Assembly: GCF_000227115.2 (NCBI RefSeq)
Contig: NC_016485.2
Location: 1,464,025-1,528,024 of the forward strand
Length of the DNA: 64,000 nt
Source of the DNA: Naumovozyma dairenensis CBS 421
Lineage: Eukaryota > Ascomycota > Saccharomycetes > Saccharomycetales > Saccharomycetaceae
Reading direction: 5' to 3'
Part shown: piece after piece, positions 18,868 to 28,964 of the stretch
How the letters are laid out: the number at the start of each line of letters is the position of its first letter
How positions within the stretch are numbered: position 1 is the first letter of the stretch
Position numbers and translations under genes: made by a program
The notes under the pieces: model-generated
What the model was told of the DNA's origin: nothing
The model's database searches: none
The model's input: the letters and a program-made list of their open reading frames with translations, nothing else

Positions 18868-20877
18868 ATGCCCTCTATCGAAGTTTCGAAATTGATTGAG
18901 GAGTTCCAAGGGACAAGGGACAATGATATCAAATATATGGTCCTTAGACAATTAAATGATACTCCATTATCAACCTCTAACGATGACTCATCATCAGTAG
19001 TTCATGAAATCCTACTTCCTATACTATTGAATGAACCTGATATGGAATTAGTTAATTTAGTATCGTTTCAGACATTCGGTAATGTTGCTGTTCAATTCAT
19101 TGCTCATCCAAGGTTTTTGAACGACATCGTTTTAAATAGCCTTCTATCACCTCAACAACAGAGGGGTAGGGATATTATCGTGGTACAAACTTTAAAAAAC
19201 ATTTTGAAAAAACTGGCTGATACAAAGAAAATGATGAATGATACACATATCTTACAAGCTGGGAACTTAATTGGTCCCTTTGCCGAATTAATAAGGAAGT
19301 CTACCGATAACGGAACGAATAATATTTTATTAGCCCGAGAAACTACTAATTTGATGTTGATCCTTTTCCATAATTGGTGTGAGCAACCTGTACCTAGGGA
19401 AGCTGCCAATTTACTTTTCGATTCTCTATTCAAAAGCGTAGCTCCTGAAAATAGCAATGTCAGTTCTCCATTGGATAACGTAACTAAATCACTAATCCAC
19501 CATTTAGTCAAATGTTCAGATGTGGCGAGCATACAATATTTCCTACAATGCAATAATGAAGAGATTGTTTTTGAAATGTGCGCAGAATGGCCTAGACTTG
19601 GACGGTTCGTTGAAGATATACTAACAGAGGTACTCCTGCCATTGCTTGTAGGCACAAGAATTCGGAACCTTGAAAGTACTGATAAAGACGAACTGATCAG
19701 AAGCTTAGAGGCGCTGCACAGACTACTTCCATTTTACTCATACCCTACTATGTCCACTGGAAAAGTAGTTGTTCCCGATGAACTTAAACATAAATTAAGT
19801 AAAGAGGTTTTTGAATTATGTACATTACTGGCTGACCGTTTGGAACAGAATCATATTAAACAAGATTCTGCTAAAACAAATATAGGTGACCAACCCGAAC
19901 AAGCAATAGCCCAAGAAGATCCTGAACAAGTAGCATATTTAGAAGAATTGGATGCTGATGATGAAGCAGATATTGAATTTGACAATTCTGATGAAGAAAC
20001 TGACTCTTATCAAAATATTAACAACTACCGTCCTCGTGCAGCCGAAGATCAAAGTATTTTCAAACTATGTTTCATAAGTCTATTGGCATTGAAGATCGAT
20101 AAAGGTACATACACTAGAGAAGAATTCAAATTAAGACGTATACTCACAATTTACAATCAGCTTTTTGATATAGAAGAACCTATTGATGTGTTTGAAGAGA
20201 AAGAGATTGTTGATAAATATACTAGCCCTTTCCATTCCATTGATTTACAGATGATTTATCAGCATGTATCTAACAATAATAAGCTGGGCGAAAGCTATAT
20301 TAAAAATTTACTTTCAACTTTAAAAACTATACTGACGAATGATACCCCGGATGCTTCCCAACTGCAATTAGCGTTAGAAATTGTCGATCAATTGGTCAAA
20401 CCTGATAGAATTGACGAACTTATCAATAAAAACTACGCATCCGATAACCTAAATGTTACGGTGACTTGGTTAATCCCCCATTTAAAACCAAATAAACTTT
20501 ACATCAGAACTTTAAAAGTAGGAAACTTTAAACAAAAGATTGACGAAGGCACTACCTTAAGAACGACTATATATACAATATTATCTCAATGTTATGATCA
20601 TCTAGACTATAATACGCAGTGTTGTCTCATACAAAATATCATCAAATATGGGTTCAAAGAACAAGACAGTTCGATCCAAAAGTTTTCCATAAATATTTTC
20701 ACGAAGATTTTGCAATTTGTAACAGATCCTCTAATGGCATTAGATCTCGAATGGGCAAAATCTGAAATATATCATCCAATTCTTAAGAGATTCGATGATC
20801 TCAGCATCTTTATTCATATGCCAATATTCAAAATCCTACATCGAGAAGTGCAGTTAAATCAAGCACAACTTGAGTGA
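18868..20877 (+). CDS. LAG2: Lag2, Cdc53/cullin-binding inhibitor of SCF neddylation
   Basis: The 669 residues are close to S. cerevisiae Lag2 (660), which binds Cdc53 and blocks its Rub1 modification, a CAND1-like role in tuning SCF ubiquitin ligases. The protein is helical and Armadillo/HEAT-like throughout. An acidic loop (about residues 350-375, ELDADDEADIEFDNSDEE) interrupts the helices. Assignment rests on length, character and the position two places from IFM1 (YOL025W-YOL023W). No catalytic motif is expected. YOL024W, which sits between them in S. cerevisiae, is absent. Confidence 0.85.
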   Translation: MPSIEVSKLIEEFQGTRDNDIKYMVLRQLNDTPLSTSNDDSSSVVHEILLPILLNEPDMELVNLVSFQTFGNVAVQFIAHPRFLNDIVLNSLLSPQQQRGRDIIVVQTLKNILKKLADTKKMMNDTHILQAGNLIGPFAELIRKSTDNGTNNILLARETTNLMLILFHNWCEQPVPREAANLLFDSLFKSVAPENSNVSSPLDNVTKSLIHHLVKCSDVASIQYFLQCNNEEIVFEMCAEWPRLGRFVEDILTEVLLPLLVGTRIRNLESTDKDELIRSLEALHRLLPFYSYPTMSTGKVVVPDELKHKLSKEVFELCTLLADRLEQNHIKQDSAKTNIGDQPEQAIAQEDPEQVAYLEELDADDEADIEFDNSDEETDSYQNINNYRPRAAEDQSIFKLCFISLLALKIDKGTYTREEFKLRRILTIYNQLFDIEEPIDVFEEKEIVDKYTSPFHSIDLQMIYQHVSNNNKLGESYIKNLLSTLKTILTNDTPDASQLQLALEIVDQLVKPDRIDELINKNYASDNLNVTVTWLIPHLKPNKLYIRTLKVGNFKQKIDEGTTLRTTIYTILSQCYDHLDYNTQCCLIQNIIKYGFKEQDSSIQKFSINIFTKILQFVTDPLMALDLEWAKSEIYHPILKRFDDLSIFIHMPIFKILHREVQLNQAQLE

Positions 20878-21187
20878 GAGCACTAGATAAACTTCTCTTC
20901 ACTACCTGATTTTATATAAAAGATATATACTTCAAACGTTAAACCTTAAAATATCCATAACTACATCTATCTATACCTTCGATTCAAAGCAAGGCATGTT
21001 CTTTAACGCTAATATCGATGTTATATTCCCATATAGTAGCGTTAACCGCGCTCTAGATCGACCATACGTACATTAAGGAATATCAGAACTAACGTACATT
21101 GCTGAAGACAAGAACCATTCCAATCGTTTCGCCCAAGTTCGAGTGAAATTGGAAGAATTTAAGTATAATAAGGAACCTAAGAAAGGA
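20878..21187. promoter_or_regulatory. LAG2 3' end and IFM1 promoter
   Basis: The 310-bp spacer between two plus-strand genes. The open frame of IFM1 extends back to 21143 through a GTG but has no ATG before 21188. No motif was called. Confidence 0.4.
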
Positions 21188-23248
21188 ATGCACCATACAC
21201 TATTTAAATGCAGCCCTATTATATTTCAAGGTAACGGGGTAGTTGTTCGAAATTTGCTCGCATTAAATAAGGGTTCATTAGCATCATGTTGGGCATTAGA
21301 ACGAGAACACTGGAGACATTATGCTAAAGGATATCCCAAGAATAAACTGTCAAGGTATATGAAAAATAACAAACCTAAAGAGCTGGATTTTACCATTCCT
21401 AATTATATATCGGTAAGTAAACTAGCTAACCTATTAAATTGTAGGATTGAAACTCTAATGAAAGATTTAAGGAAATTAGGATTCTCAAATACAACACACA
21501 ACTATATCCTTTCCAAAGAATATGTCGAATTAATCTTACAAGAGTATAATTATAATCTGCCGGCATCTTCTCTAACGCTAACCTCAGCAAATGCTTACGA
21601 TGAATTGAAATCGCCCATTGATCCTAAACTTTTGAAGAAAAGGCCACCGATCGTAACCATAATGGGTCATGTTGATCATGGAAAAACTACAATCATTGAT
21701 TACCTACGGAAATCTTCTGTTGTAGCACAAGAACACGGTGGGATAACTCAACATATTGGTGCCTTCAAAATAACGACACCTATCACAAAGAAAAACATTA
21801 CTTTTCTAGATACTCCAGGGCATGCAGCTTTTCTAAAAATGAGAGAAAGGGGTGCTAACATTACTGATATTATTGTACTTGTTATCTCCATTGAGGATTC
21901 CATTATGCCACAAACGTTGGAGGCTATCAAACATATCAAGAAATCAGGTAATGAACTAGTTGTCGCTATTACTAAAATTGACATGATCAGTAGGAAACAA
22001 GATCGCGAAAAGGCATTAGATAAAGTTATGAATGACCTTATTAATAATGATATCAGCATCGAAAAAATTGGGGGCGATGTCCAGGTGGTACCAATAAGCG
22101 CAAAGACTGGAGAAAATATGGATCTGTTAGAGGAATCTATCGTTTTACTAAGTGATATGATGGACCTCCGTTCTGAAAACTCACCGAGGACTACGGTAGA
22201 GGGTTGGGTTATAGAAAGTAAGGTTAAGAAAACAGTGGGGAATGTCGCCACTGTGCTAATAAAGAAAGGAACTTTACGAAATGGTACTATCCTTTTATCT
22301 GGGGATACATATTGTAAAGTGAGAAGTATGACGGACGAGTTTGGAAAGCAAGCTTCTAAGGCAGAGCCATCTCAAGTAGTTGAAATACTCGGATGGAAAT
22401 CATTAGTGAATGCTGGGGATGAAGTGTTACAAGCAAAGACAGAAGCAATAGCAAAGAAATTAATAGCCAAGAGAGCTGCATTACTAGAAGTAGAAAAGGA
22501 GGCAACATTTGTTGACAAACTTAATGAAAAGACCGCATTTGAGCTAAAAAAGGGTAAAGATGCTGAACAAGTTAAGGAAGATGATGACAATGATGAAGAA
22601 AATATAGTAGAAAAAGGACCAAAGCAAATTAATTTCATAGTGAAATCTGATGTCTCTGGGTCTGCAGAAGCTATCCAGGAATCAATAGCTTCATTAGGTA
22701 ATGATGAAGTCAAATGTACAGTAATATCTTCGACTGTAGGTCTTCCGACAGAAGGTGACTATAAAATGGCTCAAATAACGAACAGTCAGATTTTTTGTTT
22801 TAATCTAGGAAATCTTCCGAATGACATAATAAACAACAAATATCATATACCAATCAAGCAGTTTAATGTTATTTATAAATTGATTGAAGAAGTAATAAAG
22901 ACATTGACAGACAATTTGAAACCAATTTTCGAAAAGAAATTTATTGGAACTGTAGATATCCGTGAAATTTTTGAATTCACTGTAAAGAAAAAAATTATTA
23001 AAATTGCTGGTTGTAAAGTACGTAGTGGAGTCATTAATAAAAATTCATTAGTACAGATCGTTCGAGGTCCTGGAAAAGAGGTAATATATGATGGCAAAAT
23101 CGCATCGTTGAAACATGGTAAAGATGACATAACGGAGGCAACCAAGGGTCATGAATGTGGGATTACATTTGATAACAGATTTGAGGATTATAAAGCGGAT
23201 GATTCAATCCTAATTTATGAAAACATTAAAATTCAAAGGTATCTTTGA
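21188..23248 (+). CDS. IFM1: Mitochondrial translation initiation factor 2
   Basis: GTPase that places the initiator tRNA on mitochondrial ribosomes. The ATG at 21188 gives 686 residues (S. cerevisiae about 676) with an N-terminus carrying basic residues and few acidic ones, fitting a mitochondrial presequence. An IF2-N-like helical module (YISVSKLANLLNCRIETLMKDLRKLGF) precedes the G domain. G1 GHVDHGKT is at residues 160-167, followed by G3 DTPGHAAF and G4 TKID. Domains II, III and IV follow, with an acidic linker (EDDDNDEENI). Adjacent and convergent to TSR4, as in S. cerevisiae. Confidence 0.95.
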   Translation: MHHTLFKCSPIIFQGNGVVVRNLLALNKGSLASCWALEREHWRHYAKGYPKNKLSRYMKNNKPKELDFTIPNYISVSKLANLLNCRIETLMKDLRKLGFSNTTHNYILSKEYVELILQEYNYNLPASSLTLTSANAYDELKSPIDPKLLKKRPPIVTIMGHVDHGKTTIIDYLRKSSVVAQEHGGITQHIGAFKITTPITKKNITFLDTPGHAAFLKMRERGANITDIIVLVISIEDSIMPQTLEAIKHIKKSGNELVVAITKIDMISRKQDREKALDKVMNDLINNDISIEKIGGDVQVVPISAKTGENMDLLEESIVLLSDMMDLRSENSPRTTVEGWVIESKVKKTVGNVATVLIKKGTLRNGTILLSGDTYCKVRSMTDEFGKQASKAEPSQVVEILGWKSLVNAGDEVLQAKTEAIAKKLIAKRAALLEVEKEATFVDKLNEKTAFELKKGKDAEQVKEDDDNDEENIVEKGPKQINFIVKSDVSGSAEAIQESIASLGNDEVKCTVISSTVGLPTEGDYKMAQITNSQIFCFNLGNLPNDIINNKYHIPIKQFNVIYKLIEEVIKTLTDNLKPIFEKKFIGTVDIREIFEFTVKKKIIKIAGCKVRSGVINKNSLVQIVRGPGKEVIYDGKIASLKHGKDDITEATKGHECGITFDNRFEDYKADDSILIYENIKIQRYL

Positions 23249-23342
23249 GTTTATATTTATTAGATATTAATTCTTGTATATACACAATAATATAAATAAT
23301 ACCCAAAACCAAAGTATCGGTAATACAAATATATTCTATCTA

Positions 23343-24569
23343 TTAAGTTCTTGATTCCCATTGAACCTTCACACATTCTTCAACGTATCCTACATTATGT
23401 TCATCGAATTTTGGTATATAATTTTCGACATCTGTAAATATAAGGACAGTACCCCATTCCATTCCCTCGTCTAACGATACATTTTCTTCTAAATCTAAAA
23501 TCATCTTAGGCATCAGTTGCATTTCAAATATTCTTCGACTGGATGGATTATAACCGGGAGCAGGAACGGTTTTCTCTAGATCAATCTTTGATTCAGCATA
23601 AAACAATGGTTTCCCACCAATATCGTATCTTAAAACTTGCAATGGATTGTAACCAACAACCTCTTGGAATTTTTGGAAAATATCATCATCAAGGAATTTA
23701 GATAATTTTTCTGTGCGAGGATCTAATTTTACAGGATTCTTTTCCAAAAGTTCTTCATTGTCACCAGTCAAGTCTAGTGCATCTTTATCAATTTTAACAT
23801 TCTTTGGAATTTTCAAATGGTCGGGTTTTTTATTTTTAAATGATTCTTCTTCAACATATAACAAATATTGTTTGAACGTTTTCTCAGAATCGAATTGTTT
23901 ATCGCTTTGAGAATCGTGGTATTTCCTAGCAGTTTTAGCCGAAACTTCTGAATCCTTTTCCTGAAGAGTCTTTTCAGGCTTCTTCGTCCCAATAGACGCT
24001 CCAAAAGGGTTAGATGATGTATTATTTTGGAAAGGATTAGCACCAAATGGATTACTATCTACTTGCTTAGACATATCAAATGGATTGGTTTGAAAGTCCT
24101 TCCCTAGAGACACAGAGTTCATCTTCTCAGCAATGGCTGCTGTAGCATTAGATTTGTTCTTCTTGACCCCTCTAATACAGCGAACAGAATTTCCTCTTCT
24201 TTGGCACGAAGTACACATGAAGACATACAAAATTCTATCGTCATTTGTGTTAATATAATTCATATTATTGATGCCCACTTCTTTTTGTAATAATCTTAGT
24301 TGCTCATAATCGAGAGGTGAAAAGGCTTGTAGCAAAAGTCTCATGTTATCGGGTTTTTTACAGGAGCCACATTTCAGAAGATCATCAGATGGGACTGAAT
24401 CCGGATGTAGCCAAATTGGGGACCCACCAATGAAGGTATCTTCAATTGTGAGTTCGTCATTTTCTTTGACGGAGGTATCGATAAACGCTAGATAGACATC
24501 GCCTGGTCTTGAAACGTAAGCTTCTTCTTCTTCAATGTCAGAAGATGGAATTTCCTCTGGTTTGGGCAT
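23343..24569 (-). CDS. TSR4: Tsr4, PDCD2-family chaperone for uS5/Rps2
   Basis: Dedicated chaperone that captures nascent ribosomal protein Rps2 (uS5) for 40S assembly. The 408 residues match YOL022C. The N-terminal PDCD2 zinc region has paired cysteines (CGSCKKP near 68-74 and CTSCQRRGNSVRC near 117-129). The conserved PDCD2 C-terminal domain includes KYHDSQSDKQFDSEKTFKQY, HLKIP, QVLRYDIGGKPLFY and EMQLMPKMI...WGTVLIFT. The middle has NPF repeats (NPFDMS, NPFGANPFQ, NPFGAS). First ATG at 24567-24569. Confidence 0.94.
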   Translation of the reverse strand: MPKPEEIPSSDIEEEEAYVSRPGDVYLAFIDTSVKENDELTIEDTFIGGSPIWLHPDSVPSDDLLKCGSCKKPDNMRLLLQAFSPLDYEQLRLLQKEVGINNMNYINTNDDRILYVFMCTSCQRRGNSVRCIRGVKKNKSNATAAIAEKMNSVSLGKDFQTNPFDMSKQVDSNPFGANPFQNNTSSNPFGASIGTKKPEKTLQEKDSEVSAKTARKYHDSQSDKQFDSEKTFKQYLLYVEEESFKNKKPDHLKIPKNVKIDKDALDLTGDNEELLEKNPVKLDPRTEKLSKFLDDDIFQKFQEVVGYNPLQVLRYDIGGKPLFYAESKIDLEKTVPAPGYNPSSRRIFEMQLMPKMILDLEENVSLDEGMEWGTVLIFTDVENYIPKFDEHNVGYVEECVKVQWESRT

Positions 24570-24764
24570 TTTTTAGTCTTGATTACTTGATTGTCTGGTT
24601 ATTATCGTGATTATACCTCTTACAGAAGCAATCGATGAGCTCATCTTCAATACGGTACGTTTTCTATTCCACATCACGAAGATTTTTCATAATTTTGAAT
24701 TGATCATATGCATTTTCTAAGATGATGAGGATTATTGAAAGAAAAGCTAAAAACATAAAAAAGA

Positions 24765-24835
24765 GCGAAGGTGGTTTAGTGGTAAAATCCAACGTTGCCA
24801 TCGTTGGGCCCCGGGTTCGATTCCCGGCTTTCGCA
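24765..24835 (+). tRNA. tRNA-Gly(GCC)
   Basis: A 71-nt intronless tRNA: acceptor GCGAAGG/CTTTCGC, D arm TGGTTTAGTGGTAAAATCC, anticodon GCC at 24797-24799 in CAACGTTGCCATCGTTGG, T arm CCGGGTTCGATTCCCGG. Nearly identical to the S. cerevisiae gene. The T run at 24836-24840 terminates it. A solo LTR begins 24 bp downstream. Confidence 0.97.
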
Positions 24836-24858
24836 TTTTTTGGTTTTTTTAGAATATC

Positions 24859-25175
24859 TGTAATATAATAGGAATTATATCATGACACAAAGTGTTCTAA
24901 GTTGAGAGTATATTTATTACTTGATTTTTTTTTTAAACATATTGAAAAGAAGACGAACTTTTAGACGATATCTAAAAGTTCTGCTTGCTATATATCCATG
25001 AGTTATTCATTTCCATTGCTCTCGACCGCCTCTTCCGTCACGTCCCCTGCAATAGCAACCCGTAGGAAAACTTTTCATCTATTTTCTTTTCTTATCTTTC
25101 TTCTAATGTCTCTCATGCCCTATCCACTCATGTAATACAGTGCCTCTGTCGTCCATTCATCCGCAAAACCCAACA
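24859..25175 (-). mobile_element. Solo LTR (copy A), TG...CA, minus orientation
   Basis: Read on the minus strand this 317-bp segment begins TGTTGGGTTTTGC and ends CTATTATATTACA, the TG...CA ends of an LTR. It is clearly homologous to 33776-34125 on the plus strand; the shared blocks include GACGACAGAGGC, GGAAATGAATAA, TTAGATAT and TCAAGTAATAAA. It contains an internal palindrome ACTTTTAGACGATATCTAAAAGT-like element (about 24957-24980) conserved in the other copy. No clear 5-bp target duplication remains (ATATC before, TTCCC after), so it is old. It lies beside a tRNA gene, the usual place for yeast Ty elements. No internal coding part is present. Confidence 0.8.
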
Positions 25176-25559
25176 TTCCCTCTTGTGTGTCATTTTCTTA
25201 TTTTCGAACATAAAAGTATATCACAATGTCCAGTTTTTATCTTCAAGATTAATATCCCATTTATACCAAAAATTTTATTATTGAGACCACCCTCATGTTT
25301 TTAATGGAATAGAAAAAATGGATATCTTTTCCACAATATATTGTGTGTTGTTTTTGACTTACTTATTATGGACGAGAGAAAATATATAATCTCTCGTATT
25401 TGATGCGCAGACGGCGTTATAATAAAGTAAAAAAAGTATAGCATAATCTTGAAGTAAAAGAATTTATTGAGCAGAATATTAAATATTATACAAATGTAAT
25501 ACCAATGTTTAGACAATGTAATATAGGCTATGTACACAGTATTGTGGATGATGAATTTT
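25176..25559. other. TAT2 3' flank
   Basis: The 384 bp between the solo LTR and the end of TAT2. The open frame 25301-25627 on the minus strand overlaps the TAT2 end and is not supported as a gene. Nothing else was seen. Confidence 0.5.
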
Positions 25560-27359
25560 TCAACACCAAAAATGGTACCATCTGACATACCATGGAGATG
25601 CTTGTAAATGACGATTTCTTTCTGCAATCTCCTGCTTTAAAACATCGATATCAATATTCTTACGATCCGTTTCCAGATCTATCTTATCCAAATCCATTAT
25701 TGCCCACCATTTCCCTGTCTTATACCTGTAAAAAACCTTATGACAAACGAATAAAAATGCCATGATTAAAGCACATAAATAACTTTGAAAGAAAGTTTTA
25801 GCTCTTTCACTGCTATCTTTCCAACCTCCGATAGGCCACAAGGCACAATAAAATTGAGCAATTAAAATTAGTGAATTAATTAGAGCTGAATAAGCAGACC
25901 CCCACATACCAACTGCACTTACAAACTCCAACTCATCCAATGATTTGCCTTGTGCCTTCATAGCTAATCTGAATCTAATATGTGATATATTAATACTTAA
26001 CCAAACAATACATGTAGCTAACCCAGCAATGGCCATTAACCAATCGAATACTTCACCCATGGAACTTGATTTAACTAAAAATGCTAACAACCCGAATAAG
26101 GAATTAGTCAAGATACCTGTTAAAGGTCTACCGGCACGATCAATGTAACCAAAGAATTTTGGAATTAAACCTTGATGGGCCATTGAACATAATGTTCTTG
26201 AAGAAGCGAAAATGCATGAGTTACCGACACTCATAATACTAATTAAAATAACTGCATTAACAATAGATGGTAATGCTTTAATGTGATGTAATTTGATTGC
26301 AATGACGAAGGGTGAGTTATTGACTGAAGAGCCACCTAATAAATTTGGATTTGTATATGGAACTAAAAATCCAATTAGTGTCAGAGATATTAAGAAAAAG
26401 AATAAGATTCTCCAAAAAGTTTGTTTAATTGCACTTGGTAATTCTCTTGGATTTGTTTCCCCACTTGCTAAACATACCATCTCTGTACCACCAAGGGAAT
26501 ATGATGCCACGACTAACACTGATAGTACACCTGGGAATCCATGAGACAAACAACCTGGATCATGCCAATATCTTGCACCAACGAAATCATGATCAGGCCC
26601 ACCACCACAAATTAATACGATACACAATATAATGAACCCAATAATAGTGATAACTTTAATTGATGAAAATAAAAACTCAGCTTCTCCGAACCCTCTTGCA
26701 CCAAACAAATTAATACTGACGATAACACAATAGAAGATAGCGACCCACACAACGGGATCTATCGATTGATTCCAATACTGTATCGTCATAGCAGAAGCGA
26801 TAATTTCCAAAGGCAAAACAAAGAACCATTGAATGACATAAATAGTAGAAATGACAAAACTAATACTGGGATCCAAGAACCGCGTACTATAATTAGCGAA
26901 AGCTCCAACTACTGGAAATCGTACTGTAATTTCACCCAGACCATGGATTGTCCCGACAATTTGAGTCCCTGCGATGGACCAACCTATAATTAATGCAAGG
27001 GGACCACCACTGGCTAATGCTTGACCTGACCCTATGAAAAGACCTGTCCCTATACTACCACCGATGGCAATCATGATCAAATGACGAGCTTTTAATGTTC
27101 TTTTCAAGTTATGTGTGTGGAATGAACCATCTAATGGAGGTTTAAAGGAATCTATACACCTTTGGAAAATATTCCTTGGAGGTTGGTATGATGAATGACC
27201 TTCAGCTATGTCATCATCGTCTTTCGATTGTTTTGTGAATGTACGGAACGAACTTGATTTGTAGGAATCTAATGCTTTCGGTTCAAAGGTTGTGAATTCG
27301 TAAATTTCTGAATTCTGTTTGTTCTCTCCTTCATTTGATAGAGAGTTTTCTAACGCCAT
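25560..27359 (-). CDS. TAT2: Tat2 high-affinity tryptophan/tyrosine permease
   Basis: Plasma-membrane amino-acid permease of the yeast YAT/AAP family, 599 residues, colinear with S. cerevisiae Tat2 (592). A cytosolic N-tail of about 85 residues has Lys residues that could carry ubiquitin. Twelve membrane segments start at RHLIMIAIGGSIGTGLFIGSG (about 93-113), with the family signature FANYSTRFLDPSISFV. The C-tail ends WYVRWYHFWC, the conserved terminal Phe-Trp-Cys of AAP permeases (palmitoylated Cys). The family is inferred to be controlled by nitrogen quality and Rsp5-driven endocytosis. Confidence 0.96.
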   Translation of the reverse strand: MALENSLSNEGENKQNSEIYEFTTFEPKALDSYKSSSFRTFTKQSKDDDDIAEGHSSYQPPRNIFQRCIDSFKPPLDGSFHTHNLKRTLKARHLIMIAIGGSIGTGLFIGSGQALASGGPLALIIGWSIAGTQIVGTIHGLGEITVRFPVVGAFANYSTRFLDPSISFVISTIYVIQWFFVLPLEIIASAMTIQYWNQSIDPVVWVAIFYCVIVSINLFGARGFGEAEFLFSSIKVITIIGFIILCIVLICGGGPDHDFVGARYWHDPGCLSHGFPGVLSVLVVASYSLGGTEMVCLASGETNPRELPSAIKQTFWRILFFFLISLTLIGFLVPYTNPNLLGGSSVNNSPFVIAIKLHHIKALPSIVNAVILISIMSVGNSCIFASSRTLCSMAHQGLIPKFFGYIDRAGRPLTGILTNSLFGLLAFLVKSSSMGEVFDWLMAIAGLATCIVWLSINISHIRFRLAMKAQGKSLDELEFVSAVGMWGSAYSALINSLILIAQFYCALWPIGGWKDSSERAKTFFQSYLCALIMAFLFVCHKVFYRYKTGKWWAIMDLDKIDLETDRKNIDIDVLKQEIAERNRHLQASPWYVRWYHFWC

Positions 27360-28181
27360 TGCTATTGAAAAAGGCAGATGGAAGATGATGTTCTTTCTCT
27401 CCTTTTTTTAGTGCTTGAGAGGTACCAATGCAGGTAATAACTGATTCTCGATGTAGATAAACTGGTGTTTATTGATTAAGAATATAAGATTCTATCTATG
27501 GACTATGTATGCAGCTGAAAGGTGAACCCTCTTCAGTAATAGATGCAATTCAGCATTAATGTTACCAATATTTTTCTTCAAAGTGTGGTAAAATGCAGCG
27601 AATACGATTTTATTGAAGAGTCAATCAACTTCATAAATTTTTCAAATAAAGAAATGCCGTGCGGTGTCACACTGTAAGCGTTGTCACGACTTTTTGGTGG
27701 TGGGGAGGGAGGGAAGGAGACGACACAATTTTGGTTTCAAACAGCCTGACAAGCAACTTGAAGAAAGAGAGAACATGCTGTGGCAAGCCCTCCGATTCAT
27801 CTTATTATTCTGAAAGTCACATCAGGTAAGAACAAATAGTAAAAAGAAACTTGTACATTTCTGCTCTGAATATTGCGAAACTAGATTTCGAAGTGCTGCT
27901 ATATACCAGTTCTTAAACTACGAACATATATTTAGTTCGATGAATAAGATAATTATTAATTATATTAATATGTATTTTATATATTAATTAAATATATTTC
28001 TTAACTAGATAACAGAAGACCTATCTAATCTTTTGAACTGAAGTCACTAATTGAGGTAGTGTTCGACGTGAGGTCCCGTATGACTTATTTTTATAACAGT
28101 GTCTTCCAGTTTTTCTACTATTGGAGTTTCGATATTCGTTACCTTATGACCTGAACAAGCCCTATTAGAACTTACATTACA
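27360..28181. other. TAT2 promoter region and left flank of the Ty3-like relic
   Basis: About 820 bp. The first part should be the TAT2 promoter (minus strand), with a short G-rich stretch at 27697-27720. From about 27930 it becomes extremely A+T-rich (ATTAATTATATTAATATG-like). This is where a 5' LTR of the downstream retroelement would be expected. I could not find a copy of the right-hand LTR start (TGTAAGATATCC) here, so the 5' LTR is lost or too diverged. Confidence 0.4.
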
Positions 28182-28232
28182 ATGAATTAAAATATCGAAT
28201 CTACTTCTCAAAACAATGAGAAACAAAGCAAC

Positions 28233-28964
28233 ATGGTCAACTTTTTAAAGATCGTTAAAACATTCAAAGGTGAACCAGACGAATATTTCACTTGGAAAGC
28301 TGCTATTGGAGGGAATAACGAATTGTTTGAAGTAGCAGACAGACAATTTATGGCTGGTCTTTACAATTATTTCGAAGGCAATGCAGCTAACTGGTTGAAG
28401 AACACAACCTTCAATTCGTATGAAGAATTCTGGATTACGTTAGACACCAAATACCAATCTGAAAAAAACAATGAGATCGCTACTAATTTCCGTTTATTGA
28501 TGTCGCCACCAAAGAACATTAGAACATACAGAGAATATGTTAATCACTTCGAAAATAGATCAGCATTCCTCCCAGCCGATTTCAAGGGCTCATCATGGAA
28601 ATTAGCTTGCTTCTTATTCCCGTTACAATTAGGATTACAAGATGCAATTCGATCTCAGGACCCTCAAAATGTCCAAGAAGCCATCGTCATCGGAGAAAAT
28701 AGATCCATTATGTTCAAGGACTCTATTTTAGACCCAAGATTCTGTGGCCTAGTTAGTGATGTCCATGGGGATAATACCAAAGGCAATCACCAGTTCAATC
28801 AATCAGCAATCGTTTGCTTCAATTGTGGTCGTTCAGGACATAAATCTAACGAATGCCGTAACTCACACGGTAGACAACCTGGAAGACATCGCTATAATCA
28901 AAAATCTTTTAGGAAGTCCGGATCCAACACTATCCCTATTAGTGACTTGAGTTCAAAAAATTAA
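28233..28964 (+). pseudogene. Ty3/gypsy Gag (open, 243 codons)
   Basis: The N-terminal capsid region begins with a Trp-rich retro-gag segment (YFTWKAAI, FEGNAANWLK). A nucleocapsid zinc knuckle CFNCGRSGHKSNEC is encoded near 28818-28859, followed by basic residues. This frame is intact from the ATG at 28233 to the stop at 28962-28964. An out-of-frame upstream ATG at 28216 would stop after ten codons. Marked as pseudogene because the rest of the element is dead; the Gag frame alone could in principle still be read. Confidence 0.85.
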
